From NCBI RefSeq assembly GCF_009870125.1, contig NC_046683.1, positions 65,859,869 through 65,923,868 on the forward strand: DNA of 64,000 nucleotides. The letters are read 5' to 3'. Below, piece after piece: positions 1 through 10,556 of this stretch (position 1 is its first letter; the number at the start of each line of letters is the position of its first letter). This DNA comes from Drosophila pseudoobscura. Its lineage: Eukaryota > Arthropoda > Insecta > Diptera > Drosophilidae. Below the pieces are notes generated by a model. That model was given only the letters and a program-made list of their open reading frames with translations, was not told where the DNA came from and did not search any database. A program made the position numbers and the translations under genes.

Positions 1-1329
1 TGGAATTGATATACTTTTCTGGTAAGATCCAATATCAAAATAATGATGGATCATGTGGGATCATAATGGATACGTTAATGGTCTTCCAACAGAGAAGGAA
101 TGTGGCAGCCCGGAGATAATGATGAACGGCCAGAAAGCTACCCTGGAAATGGACTGGGAAAAGTCGTACGCTGTGACGCACAGGGAGTACATCTTCATGA
201 TCACCTATGCGGTTGTCAGTGGTCTCTGGATAGCCACTTCCCTATTGATAATCTTCACGTTGTGCAGTCGCACTACCAAGCTCATCGCTGGAGCAGCCTA
301 CTGGCCCTGGTTCCTGTCCGTGATGGCTGGCAGCATCCTGGACGTGGTTGCCAGCGTGTATCACGGCATTGACCTAAGCCACACGACGGTAAGGAGATCT
401 GGCAGGGAAACCAAGCACACAAAGATTAAATAATAATAAATAATTCCCTTTAATAGTCGCTGAGGGATGCATTAGATTATATTGGAGCTTATGTCGATCC
501 GGACTCTCAACAGACCGTGCTCGATCAGATCTATTTGCTACTGGAGCCGTTCGGTGTCTACTTTTCGACGCCTTCCATTCTTCTGCTGTGCCTCAGCTGC
601 CGTGTGGTACTTATCTGGCTGCTCAACATCATCGGGGCCAGCTTCTGTCTGTCTATTTCTGGAATAATGGCACAGAACAATTCCAAGGCGGCCGCTGTGA
701 CCAGGAGTCAGGCTCCTACGCGTCAGCCCACACCTCTACCCGTTCCAGAAGCCGTGGTGGAGGCAACCGTAGTCGAGACTCTGCAGCCTGAGACTCAGCC
801 GCAGTATCTAGTGGAGACCCAATACCCAGAACAGATCCGTCCCAAGCCGCTGCCGATCTTCATTCCCTCGGAGCAAATGCAGCGCCAAGACTCGCAGCAG
901 TACAGGGCCGGAGATCGTACTACTTTGCAGTCCCCGGTGATGGTCCTGCCACCGCAACAGCAGCAGGAGCCAACAGCTCCACAGCAGACACCGCAACGGG
1001 AGGTGCTCTCCCCTCTGCCGGATATCAATACCTATCGCACCACCGAAGCTCATCCTGACCGCCTCAACTATCCACCGGTGGAGTCGCCATTGGCGCGGGC
1101 TCCTTCGCCAGCAGTACAACAGCTGGCGGTCAATTCGGCCCTCAACAATCGTTACAGTGAGATGTATCCGACGCCGCCGGCCAATCCGCGGGTCAGCGAG
1201 GAGCTGCGCAATCAGATGCCCTGGTCGTACACGAGCATGGTGACAAAGCCACCTCCGCCACCACGCAAGCCACAGCTGCAGGTCCAGATCTATCCGCAGA
1301 TACCCGAGCCCGACTATGCGGAGCACTAG
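1..1329 (+). CDS. Unrecognised multi-pass membrane protein, 3' part
   Basis: I do not recognise the family. Proposed exons are 1..21 (entering from the left), 93..388 and 457..1329. The introns 22..92 and 389..456 have GT/AG ends and keep one open frame. An ATG at 53 lies inside the first proposed intron and has an in-frame stop just upstream, so I prefer the spliced reading. The protein has about four hydrophobic segments: one around ITYAVVSGLWIA, one around WFLSVMAGSILDVV, and two close together in the first part of the last exon. A hydrophilic tail of over 200 residues follows, rich in Pro, Gln and Glu and ending PDYAEH. This looks like a small four-helix membrane core with a disordered cytoplasmic tail. 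It ends 117 bp from the convergent ProRS-m gene. The N-terminus lies outside the window. Confidence 0.7.
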
Positions 1330-1445
1330 ACCACTCCGCAGAGAGCAGGATAGGAACAGCTCAAAGCTGATTGCGGGTTAATCAGCCTGGATGCGAGATA
1401 GTGTTGTGACATGTTTTGTGTTATTGTTACCTTTATTACATAAAG

Positions 1446-3017
1446 CTAAAGCTGATGGCCAACCGATTGACTTATCCTTTCGTCTGCATCCTGCAGTGCA
1501 TTGCCTTTCAGAAGGCTCTTCTTTTGGCGACTATACTCTGCCACCAGTTTGAGGGCATCATTTATCTCCAGTTCCATTTTTTCCCCGCCGCTCACATGTA
1601 GTTCAAGCTTGGGCGCTTCCTGCTGGACAGCCGTCGCTCCTACCACTATTGTTAGCGGGTGGCCCAGGCGCTTGGCATCCAGCAGACGTTTTCCAATTGT
1701 CAGTTCCTTGCGATCGTCGTGCAGCAACTCCTGGTCGCCACAGATTTTGCCTATATGCTGCAGCAGCTCGTTCTCTATAACCTCCGCGGGCTGTTGCTCT
1801 TTGCTACCTTGCTTCGGACCAATCAGGCACACATCGTAGGGAGCCAACAGCTTGGGCCAGCGCAGCTCCTGTTCGGTGGACAGCACTTCCAGGGCGGAGG
1901 CGAGTACGCGTGTGATGCCAATGCCATAGCAGCCCATTACCAGGGACTGCGGTTTGCCCGAGGTGTTGAGAAACGTGGCGCCCAGTGGCTTTGAGTACTT
2001 CTCTCCGAGCAGAAATGTGTGGGCCACCTCGACGCCACGCACTTGACTGAGATGCGAGCTATGGCAGCTGGGACAGTCTGTGGAGGCTTCTACTTTGGAA
2101 TCCAATACCTCAGCGTTTCCGGCATAGCCGCAGGAGCTGCACTGCAGTAGTGTGTCCTCACCCACTGGCGATACATAGTGATACTCATGTGACAAACTCC
2201 CGCCCATCATCCCCGTTGCTGCATTCACTAAAAGATCGATTGGTTACTATCTATAATCTCACACAGCGACAGAAGCTATACGCACCTTTTACAAAGGGAA
2301 CCTCTAGCTGCTTGAAGAGCCGATCATAGGCTTCGCTAACGACGGAATACGTGCCCCTGGCAGTCTCCTCCGAGACATCGAATGTGTACATATCCTTCAT
2401 GAGGAATTCTTTGGCTCGCATCAGACCAAAGCGGGACTTCAGCTCATCCCGGAACTTGGGTCCGATTTGGTAAAGGCGTAGTGGCATCTGGCGATAGGAA
2501 ATAGGTGCTGTTGTGGCCAGCATGGCAGTCACCGCTTCCTCGTGGGTCTATGGGTGGGATTTAAGTATTGTATAAACAGGAGTACACCACCCCATTCTGC
2601 ACTCACGCACTGGACTCATGAGAAACTGTTTGCCGCTGCGATCTCGCACCATATAGAACTCGGATATGTCGCCTTCCAGTCGACCTGTCTTCTTCCACAG
2701 TCCTGTGGGTGTTAGAATGGGCAGACTGATCTTCTGACCTCCGGCTCGCTTCATATTGCCATCAACCAAGTCAATAAACTTATCTACCGAACGCTGGGCT
2801 ATAGGCATTATTTGGTAGGTGCCATTGCTGCCCGACTTAACCAGGCCCAATTCGGTCAGAAGCTGAAAATAGGGGAGCTTTGGTTGGAAATTCTTTCGTA
2901 ACACATTTAATAGTAAATAAATACCTTTTGACTTCGCGACAGTTGCTCTGTCTGCTTGACGACGGCGTTTTTGGGAGTGACCAGCGCTGGCCAGAAGAGT
3001 CTCGAGGCTTTGTTCAT
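1446..3017 (-). CDS. ProRS-m: Mitochondrial prolyl-tRNA synthetase
   Basis: Charges mitochondrial tRNA-Pro with proline. Exons on the minus strand are 2925..3017, 2611..2862, 2286..2547 and 1446..2227, giving 462 residues, close to the roughly 475 of vertebrate PARS2. Class II signatures are visible: the junction of exons 2 and 3 restores SPTHEEAVTAML (about residue 113), motif 2 contains FRDE (about 147), motif 3 contains MGCYGIGITR (about 300), and a C-terminal anticodon-binding domain begins near LLAPYDVCLIG (about 330). Two CxxC pairs (CSSC, CPSC) lie in the insertion between motifs 2 and 3. The basic, hydrophobic N-terminus fits a mitochondrial targeting peptide. The start at 3017 is the first ATG of exon 1. 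The gene is divergent from Snup across 340 bp with two DRE sites, which suggests a shared promoter. Confidence 0.93.
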
Positions 3018-3120
3018 GTCTTAAATGTTTAATTGGATTGTGTTTTCTTCAAAATGCCGGTATAAATGCAAAATTAAATGTTGATCTTCCTGGTAACAGC
3101 TGTTATCATATCCATTGATA

Positions 3121-3128
3121 TATCGATA
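3121..3128. promoter_or_regulatory. DRE site (TATCGATA)
   Basis: A perfect palindromic DREF-binding element lies between the divergent ProRS-m and Snup genes, inside a TA-rich stretch. DREs are typical of fly housekeeping promoters. Confidence 0.6.
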
Positions 3129-3269
3129 TATATATATACACAAACTATCGCGAGGGGATAGTGGTAGAAAATCATGTTAATAAACAAAGCGCAACTAATG
3201 TTGAAAATTCGAAATAAATTGCTTTGTCCTTTATGTATTTTAAGGGAGATGAATTGATTGAATTGCTCC

Positions 3270-3277
3270 AATCGATA
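3270..3277. promoter_or_regulatory. DRE-like site (AATCGATA)
   Basis: Matches the WATCGATW consensus and lies about 80 bp upstream of the Snup ATG, in the same divergent promoter region as the site at 3121. Confidence 0.5.
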
Positions 3278-3357
3278 ATACTTCCCACAAACACGATAGA
3301 TCGCCCATCACAAACCGGCTTTTGCAGACCATCACTAGCTGAAGAAAGAATTTTAAA

Positions 3358-4428
3358 ATGAGCTCGAATTATCAAGATTTATATAAAAAGAGCTTGGATC
3401 GCGGCGAGCAACAAAAGCTGCGACAACAAGAACTGTTGAAGCAACAAAAGCTGAGGCGACAGCAGGTCCAAGACGATGCCCGGCCTATAAACAAGACGGA
3501 AGAATCCCCGACAAAACAACACCGCAAGCAGCGTGGCAAAGACAAGGGAACGCCGTTCAGACTACAGCTCTCCGAGTGGCTGCGAAACAAGCCGGATAAT
3601 CTCGTGGAATGGCTGTTAGTGCCGTGCCCGGTTGGCAAAAGATGTATGGTGATAGCCACCAATGGGAAGACTAAAGTTTACAACAAGGCAGGAAAACAGT
3701 TTATGACGCTGCGTACGTTGCTGCCGGGTGATAATCATGTGCAGAAGTGCCGAACAGTCTTGGATTGTGTGTATGATGAAAAAACACAAACATTTTACGT
3801 GCTGGATGCCCTTTCCTTTGGCCAGCAATCGCTTCAGAACTGCGAGGCATCCTTCCGGTTCTATTGGCTGCGCGCCCGTTTCGAGGAGGACGATTTTGCT
3901 GAAAAGGGGGCTCACAACGATAAGTCTTTTGTGCTGCTTAATCACTATGACTTCGAGGACGCTTCTGCGATAGAGGAAATCCTCCAGAAGTACCCAATCT
4001 GGACGGAGAATCAACCCAAACTGGATGGATTCCTGTTCTACCACAAGGAGGCTAGCTACGTGTGCGGAACAACGCCGCTGGTTTGCTGGCTATTTTCCTA
4101 TATGCTGCCGGATGTGCTGGATTTGCCTGTAAATAGCAACTATGTAGCCCCCGAGGACTACCAGCCCAGGCTAGTACTTCAGTACATGGAAGAGTTTGAT
4201 CAAAAGTTAAAGGAGCAAAGGAAGCAGCAGGCCAAAGAAAGTGTGAAGAAATCCTGGGAGAAGAAGGAGCAGGATGAGAACCCCGAGACCTCCATGGAGA
4301 CGAACAAGGAAGAGGAGGACGGTGACAGCGATGAATATGCCGGGCTCAAGTCGCTTCTCGACCATCAACGCCGCTTGGAACTGGGAGAGCTAGACATGGA
4401 CTGTGAAGAAACGCCGTCAGCCAGCTGA
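3358..4428 (+). CDS. Snup: Snurportin-1
   Basis: Nuclear import adaptor that binds the trimethylguanosine cap of spliceosomal U snRNPs. It is a single-exon gene of 356 residues, the usual size. Residues 1-45 are charged and rich in Gln, Lys and Arg (LYKKSLDRGEQQKLRQQELL) and resemble a reduced form of the importin-beta-binding segment of vertebrate snurportin. The conserved cap-binding core runs from about residue 70 (SEWLRNKPDNLVEWLLVPCP) to 280, with the VIATNGKTKVYNKAG and FYWLRARF segments. The C-terminal 80 residues are acidic and lysine-rich. The start follows three A residues and is preceded by a DRE. DNTTIP1 begins 200 bp downstream on the same strand. Confidence 0.93.
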   Translation: MSSNYQDLYKKSLDRGEQQKLRQQELLKQQKLRRQQVQDDARPINKTEESPTKQHRKQRGKDKGTPFRLQLSEWLRNKPDNLVEWLLVPCPVGKRCMVIATNGKTKVYNKAGKQFMTLRTLLPGDNHVQKCRTVLDCVYDEKTQTFYVLDALSFGQQSLQNCEASFRFYWLRARFEEDDFAEKGAHNDKSFVLLNHYDFEDASAIEEILQKYPIWTENQPKLDGFLFYHKEASYVCGTTPLVCWLFSYMLPDVLDLPVNSNYVAPEDYQPRLVLQYMEEFDQKLKEQRKQQAKESVKKSWEKKEQDENPETSMETNKEEEDGDSDEYAGLKSLLDHQRRLELGELDMDCEETPSAS

Positions 4429-4628
4429 TGGCTGTTAAGCAAGCTGGATGGTGTGGTGTGGGCTTTGGTGGTGACTTTTCTGCGACTGCGCACTAGCTAC
4501 GCGGCCCTGGGACTTAGCTTAGCTCCCGCCCAGGGAAAAAGTGTAGTCAAAGTTTTTGTACAGGTTTTGGTTCGCTCCCTGAACAGCCAACTTATAATTT
4601 AGACTCTTAAACAAATAAATCTCAAAAC

Positions 4629-6542
4629 ATGGTAATTCAGCGCTGCTGGAAAATTCCCACTGATGTTGGTGGATCGTTAAACAACACAACGACAACCGCA
4701 AACGATGTCCAACAACGTTCTTCCCCGGCAATGCAAATACAGTCAGTCAATTCCTCGGATGACTCTGACTGTTCCAACCAGACCACGCACTCGATGGATA
4801 CACGAGTTGCCAGCCCCGCAGAAGGGACAAAAAAGCAACCGGATAAGGAAAAGACACCAGAAGCCACCGCCACCACCTCACTCACATTATCCCTGCTTGC
4901 CGAGCTACCATCTACGAACACAGAGCCTCTGGTAAAAGAAAACATTTTAATGATAATTCATAAACAATAACACAAACATTTTGCCAAATCCCTGCAGAAA
5001 TATGTGACCACCTCAGATATGGCAGAGACCATGCTGCAGAGAATACGCCAGCGGCTCGGCGGTTCACAAAACATCGAAGGCGGTGGGAGTGCAGAGTCCG
5101 CTATGAGAGCTCTGGAGCTACTGCGCATCAGCGTGCAGCAATCTTTTGATTCGGAAGTCAATGAGATAATCAAACGCTACATGAATGTATGTTAATGCCT
5201 GCATGGCACATCTACAATTACGGGGTGGTTCAACCATTATTTTTTGTATTTCTTGTAGAACTACTTTAAGCCCGCATTTGGAAACATAAAGGAGAACCTG
5301 GGTCAGCAGTCGGTCAATGAGGAGACGCTTCAAAAGATGTCGTCATGTGCGTTGCTGGAGAACGCCAAGGCACAGTACACGAACTTTGTACGCCAGCACC
5401 GCTTGGGGGCCGGAGTGTCGGAGCAACAGCGTCTGGCCCTCAAGCGTGTGGCTAAACAACAAGAGAATGCCATCGGCAACAAAGTGTTCGCCAACAATTT
5501 GGGCTTTGCCGCCACCAAGCCTATGCCCTGCACAGCTGCCACGGTGAATCAGATGCCCGCGCTCCAGGCAATGCAGATGTTTCCGCAACAGGCTCAACTG
5601 CAGACAGTTCAGCCACTCCAACAGCAGCAACAGCAACAGCAGCAGCAGCACCGTATTGTTACACCTATTTTGGGGGGAGCTTTGCCCACGCCTGTGCGTC
5701 GCCAAATCTTTTGGAATACGGCCCAAATCTCGACCAGCACAAAATTTGTATTGGATGTGCAGGCTAATCTAGCGTTTGGCTTCGGCACCGATGGCAAGGA
5801 GAGATTGGCCAGCAAGCACCCGGAACTCATTCGCTATCTCCCCGATGCCGAGGATCGAGAGTGGCTAGCAGCCCGAGGCATTATTCCCGCCGAGAGTACC
5901 CACTTACGTTTCCTCTTTCTCCTTCACGACGAGGTCTGTCGGCTGCATCAAACCCACGATCTGTATAAGAACAAGCCAAACGTCGATCTGACCCTGATGA
6001 TGACTTTCAATGTACCAGATCCGATGATACACAAGATGAGGCTCTTCTTTGTGGACCTAAACATCAAGAGCCGCGGGCTGATAACCAACTCATTTATCAT
6101 GACCAATCAGCCGCATCCACAGCCACAGCAGCAAACGGTGGCAAATAACAGTCATCTAAGGAACGCCCTGCTTCAAGGAGCATTGCCACAGCCTCAGCAG
6201 CAGACGCAGCAGCAGTCGCAGCAGCAGTCGCAGCAGCAGTCGCAGCAGCAGTCACAGCAGCAACAACAGCAGCTGACGACTGGCACCATTGAGGACTCCG
6301 TACTAAAGGAGCTGCCAGCTGCTTCGCCCACTCCATGCCTACAAGGTCAGATTGTGGGGAGCACTACGACGCCCCTCAAGGCGAAGCTGGTGGCAGGTTC
6401 CACTTTGAGCTCATCCCATGCGACACTAACCGCACTGTTGAACAATGGTGGAGCCGGAGTAGCAGTAGGAGTAGGAGTAGGTGTAGGAGTAGCACCCGTC
6501 GTCAACCCTGCTCCAAGTACCACTGGAAAGTTTAGGAATTAA
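4629..6542 (+). CDS. DNTTIP1: DNTTIP1 (TdIF1) homologue, MiDAC subunit
   Basis: Homologue of the DNTTIP1 subunit of the mitotic histone deacetylase complex (MiDAC), which dimerises and positions HDAC1. Exons are 4629..4931, 4998..5186 and 5259..6542, all in phase 0, giving 591 residues. The N-terminal dimerisation domain spans roughly residues 115-205 (ALELLRISVQQSFDSEVNEI, then RYMN joined to NYFKPAF). The C-terminal nucleic-acid/nucleosome-binding domain spans about 320-440 and carries TKFVLDVQANLAFGFG, KHPELIRYLPDAEDREWLA and IHKMRLFFVDLN, which correspond to the vertebrate block TTFVLGS...KHPHLFKYA...WMVEKM. It is much longer than the 329-residue human protein because of a Ser/Thr-rich N-terminus, polyglutamine at about 285 and 475-495, and a Gly/Val-rich tail. 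The assignment is by eye but matches both domains in order. Confidence 0.85.
5617..5651 (+). repeat. CAG/CAA polyglutamine tract
   Basis: A pure glutamine run in the DNTTIP1 coding region. A second, interrupted (CAGCAGCAGTCG)n tract lies at about 6195-6272. Both are in frame and lie outside the two conserved domains. Confidence 0.85.
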
Positions 6543-6738
6543 AACGAACAATGCTCTCTTCTTCATGACATTCTATCAAATATTTTAATTATATTCTATT
6601 TGAGTTATCAATAAACTAATCTTTTAGGTACTAGTATAAATCTTGAATATCCTGCATTCGTGAATCGATTTTGATCATGAAAGGCCTTCTGCCAGGAAAG
6701 AGCTGAGTAGCATCCACTCTTAAACTCTTAACCTGCAG

Positions 6739-7025
6739 AAGACTCGCACCTCGTCGCCCTTCCTGCGCCCAACCCGGTCGAGGTGCCGCTCTCCAAATTC
6801 GGCAGTCTCTCGGTGGCCAAAGTGTGAGCATTGACTAGAGAAACGTCATAAACAGAATCGCAATTCAATACATGCTCTTTTTTCTATTTCCATAGAATGC
6901 CGGCAGACATATTCATTCGAAATAACGTTCTCAGACTGGGTGCAACAAACTTGACGCAGGCGAAGTCGAAGTCAAAGTCGAACCTGCTGGATAACCTGAT
7001 CAGGACGCTGCACGCCAACTTGTAG
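6739..7025 (+). other. Two coding-like exons of unknown origin
   Basis: Two open segments, 6739..6823 and 6896..7025, join across a well-formed 72 bp intron (donor GTGAGC, acceptor after a pyrimidine stretch). They read through to a TAG at 7023 and end in DNLIRTLHANL. The first segment is preceded by a plausible acceptor (acctgcag), but I find no convincing upstream exon or start, since in-frame stops occur before it. The product has a Pro-rich part (APNPVEVPLSKFG) and a Lys-Ser repeat (KSKSKS). I do not recognise it. It may be the 3' end of a small gene or a relic attached to the pseudogene that follows. Confidence 0.35.
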
Positions 7026-7214
7026 ATGATTGTTAATAATGCCAGCCAGGCCCATTTGGAATCGTATCTTGATGTAATCATATATAATTTATTGTAGTAT
7101 GTTTCGATTCGTTTCGATTCAGTTCGAAAATTATGCATATATTATGTGCGTGCACCCGGCTACCCCGATTCCTATCCATAAAATCCCAATTATAATCAAA
7201 TCAAATGCTCCCGA

Positions 7215-7839
7215 AATCTGTCACTTCGTCAGGCGCAGCGTAAGACCAAGAGGAGAAGGTACGTCTGGCTCAAGTCAAGGCCGAAGCCGCTCTGGAGCAG
7301 ATGGATGAGTTTGACTTTATCTGACTTTTTGAATCTGAAGTTGAAATATTTCTACGACCACAAGTGGAAGGGTGAGTGAATGCAAATACTTGTTAATATT
7401 ACCGCAATGCACACCATATCCTCTTCAGGTCCCGAGCCATCAGACAGCCGAGCTCGCAGTAACTCAGTAAGCACCGATCGCGGACGGTGCCGCACTCGCC
7501 AGTGCTCCTAGCTGCCGCGCCCCATCGTACAATCGTTGGACAGAGGTCATTTAAAGCGTGGAGAGACCCCCCAGAAAGAGCCACCCATGCCGTTCGTATG
7601 TTGGCCGCACGCCGGGGAGTTGATTCTCTCCACCAGCGTCAGCCCGCTGGCCATCCATGCACAGCAGGAGAACGGGGCCGAGGTGCACATACTCTGCAAG
7701 AAGAGTCTGATCTCGGTGAAGCCCCTTTGAATGAAGGTGACCCGTGAGATGCTGGACGCGAATGCACTCAACCAAGTGAAAGCATTGCAGGAAAATCTAG
7801 GAGTGATTGTGGACATGGCCACCAAAATCGGGAAGATGT
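7215..7839 (+). pseudogene. Degenerate borealin-like gene
   Basis: The remains of a spliced gene. A coding-like exon ends at 7371 with an intact donor (ggGTGAGT), and an intron runs to the acceptor at 7428. The second exon reads GPEPSDSRARSNSVSTDRG, meets an in-frame TAG, continues in the same frame through MPFVCWPHAGELILS and SPLAIHAQ, meets a TGA at about 7727, and continues through MLDANALNQVKALQENLG to the final stop. The first exon needs at least two frame changes (around 7250 and 7315). The order GE-x-ILS-x-SPL, then a short hydrophobic stretch, then a helix with DANALNQVKALQ, resembles the C-terminal dimerisation domain of borealin, a chromosomal passenger complex subunit. The basic N-terminal run (RKTKRRR) also fits. 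Two stops plus frameshifts make it a pseudogene. The family call is by eye and moderately uncertain. Confidence 0.5.
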
Positions 7840-8379
7840 AGGATGTATGATGATCGAATTATCAATGCAGGCACAAACATTTTACGCTTATTTCGTTAAA
7901 ATTTTATTGAGACTTTTTCCGTTTCATATTCTCAATGGCTTTGTCATAATTCATAATTATATTAGCTTTATATAAGTATATGAATGTACATATATATAGA
8001 ATATAGATCAATGTAAATATTTATAGATTTCGTCTCAATTCATTTTCTAGCTTTAATTTTTTTAAAATTTTGCTATTGTGCTAGAGAAAATATCTTTAAT
8101 CCTTGATAAGGACACGTATCAAATCAAGAATATATATTACTGGAGGAAACATCCTTGACCCTTGATAGGGACTCTATAAAATCAGGGATTTTCTTAAGGT
8201 CATAGGAAGCAGTGACACGCCAGGATCGACCCACAAATAACGGGGTTTCGGGTTATTGTTTTTCAACAACAAAAATTGTTGTTGTACAACAACAAACCCT
8301 CAAACTTATTTTATTGGCCGAGACCCTCGCTATGCCGCGACCCCCCCTTTTAGTCCACCAAGTAAAGCTATTAAGCTAC
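7840..8379. other. AT-rich spacer with no gene seen
   Basis: AT-rich sequence between the pseudogene and the satellite. It contains two similar short segments around CCTTGATA(A/G)GGAC (about 8100 and 8158) and an imperfect palindrome of TTGTTG/CAACAA units near 8265-8295. Nothing here looks coding. Confidence 0.5.
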
Positions 8380-10556
8380 TCATTTTCTCCAACGATTTTA
8401 GTTGTTATGCAACAAAAGTCCTCAACTTGCGACCAAAATGGCCGATTTTTTCATATTTTCCTTGGTTATATCTCGACTCTTCAAAGGCCTATTACATCAT
8501 TAAATTTTCAAAAAATCTGCATCATTTTCGAAGTCGAGATGTTGATGCCGACCGGCAGTCTGGATCCTCACGATCGTGGAAGACTAGGTCCTTCACCGAT
8601 CGGACCCTATTTATCTGAGATATAGCCTTCCGAAGATTGGCATATCATGAAAATACTGGTTTCTTCTGCACGCTATATCTCTGCAATACGGCAGCCGATC
8701 GGGGTGCGGCATGTCTTTCCGTGCTCGGGAGAAACCTGCCAATCGACTGCCATTGGAAAAAAGGACATCAATTTTTTCACGATTTTCGCAAAAAATCATG
8801 ATGTAACCATCATTAAATTTGCCAAAAATCGGCCTCATTTTCGAAGTCGAGATTTTGATGCCGACCGTCAGTCTGGATCCTCACGATCCTGGGCGACTAG
8901 GTCCTTCACCGAACGGGCCCTATTTATCTGAGATATAGCCTTCCGACGATTGGCATATCATGAAAATACTGGTTTCTTCTGCACGCTATATCTCTGCAAT
9001 ACGGCAGCCGATCGGGGTGCGGCATGTCTTTCCGTGCTCGGGAGAGTCCTGCCAATCGACTGCCATTGGAAAAAAAGGACTAGCTCCTTCACCGAACGGG
9101 CGCTATTTATCTGTGATATAGCCTTCCGAAGATTGGCATATCATGAAAATACTGGTTTCTTCTGCACGCAATATCTCTGCAATACGGCTGCCGATCGGGG
9201 TGCGGCATGTCTTTCCGTGCTCGGGAGAGTCCTGCCAATCGACTGCCATTGGAAAAAAGGACATCAATTTTTTCACGATTTTCGCAAAAAATCATGATGG
9301 TTACATCATTAAATTTGCCAAAAATCGGCCTCATTTTCGAAGTCGAGATTTTGATGCCGACCGACAGTCTGGATCCTCACGATCCTAGGTCCTTAACCGA
9401 ACGGGCCCTATTTATCTGAGATATAGCCTTCCGAAGATTGGCAAATCATGAAAATACTGGTTTCTTCTGCACGCAATATCTCTGCAATACGGCTGCCGAT
9501 CGGGGTGCGGCATGTCTTTCCGTGCTCGGGAGAGTCCTGCCAATCGACTGCCACTGAAAAAAAGGACTAGGTCCTTCACCGAACGGGCCGAATTTATCTG
9601 AGATATAGCCTTCCGAAGATTGGCATATCATGAAAATACTGGTTTCTTCTGCACGCTATATCTTTGCAATACGGCAGCCGATTGGGGTGCGGCATGTCTT
9701 TCCGTGCTCGGGGGAGTCCTGCCAATCGACTGCCGTATGAAAAAAGGACATCAATTTTTTCACGATTTTCGCAAAAAATCATGATGGTTACATCATTAAA
9801 TTTGCCAAAAATCGGCCTCATTTTCGAAGTCGAGATTTTGATGCCGACCGACAGTCTGGATCCTCACGATCCTGGGCGACTAGGTCCTTAACCGAACGGG
9901 CCCTATTTATCTGAGATATAGCCTTCCGAAGATTGGCATATCATGAAAATACTGGTTTCTTCTGCACGCTATATCTTTGCAATACGGCAGCCGATTGGGG
10001 TGCGGCATGTCTTTCCGTGCTCGGGAGAGTCCTGCCAATCGACTGCCGTATGAAAAAAGGACATCAATTTTTTCACGATTTTCGCAAAAAATCATGATGG
10101 TTACATCATTAAATTTGCCAAAAATCGGCCTCATTTTCGAAGTCGAGATTTTGATGCCGACCGACAGTCTGGATCCTCACGATCCTGGGCGACTAGGTCC
10201 TTAACCGAACGGGCCGTATTTATCTGAGATATAGCCTTCCGAAGATTGGCATATCATGAAAATACTGGTTTCTTTTGCACGCTATATCTCTGCAATACGG
10301 CAGCCGATCGGGGTGCGACATGTCTTTCCGTGCTCGGGAGAGTCCTGCCAATCGACTGCCGTTGGAAAAAAGGACATCAATTTTTTCACGATTTTCGCAA
10401 AAAATCATGATGGTTTTACCAAAAATCGGCCTCATTTTCGAAGTCGAGATTTTGATGCCGACCGACAGTCTGGATCCTCACGATCCTGGGCGACTAGGTC
10501 CTTCACCAACGGGCCCTATTTATCTGAGATATAGCCTTCCGAAGATTGGCATATCA
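8380..10556. repeat. Satellite-like array, segment A
   Basis: The first block of a tandem array. A head (8380-8600) diverges from later units and shares its start (tctccaacgatttt) with the spacer near 11625. The repeats that follow carry the constant core TATTTATCTGAGATATAGCC, then a CATATCATGAAAATACTGG segment, then GGGTGCGGCATGTCTTTCCG. Full-length 313 bp units and shorter 182 bp units alternate. All units point the same way. Short open frames occur on both strands of the long units, but unit length changes are not multiples of three, so I do not treat them as genes. Confidence 0.9.

Noticed and set aside
53..92. ATG at 53 as the start of the first gene
   Set aside because: It has an in-frame stop just upstream, and a GT at 22 with an AG at 91-92 joins an upstream open segment in frame, with an intron of typical size.
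808..1326. Minus-strand open frame opposite the Pro/Gln-rich tail
   Set aside because: Shadow of the real coding strand caused by codon bias, with no family resemblance.
517..1329. Independent gene starting at 517
   Set aside because: The start is a GTG, and the frame continues upstream to the splice acceptor at 456, so it is the last exon of the first gene.
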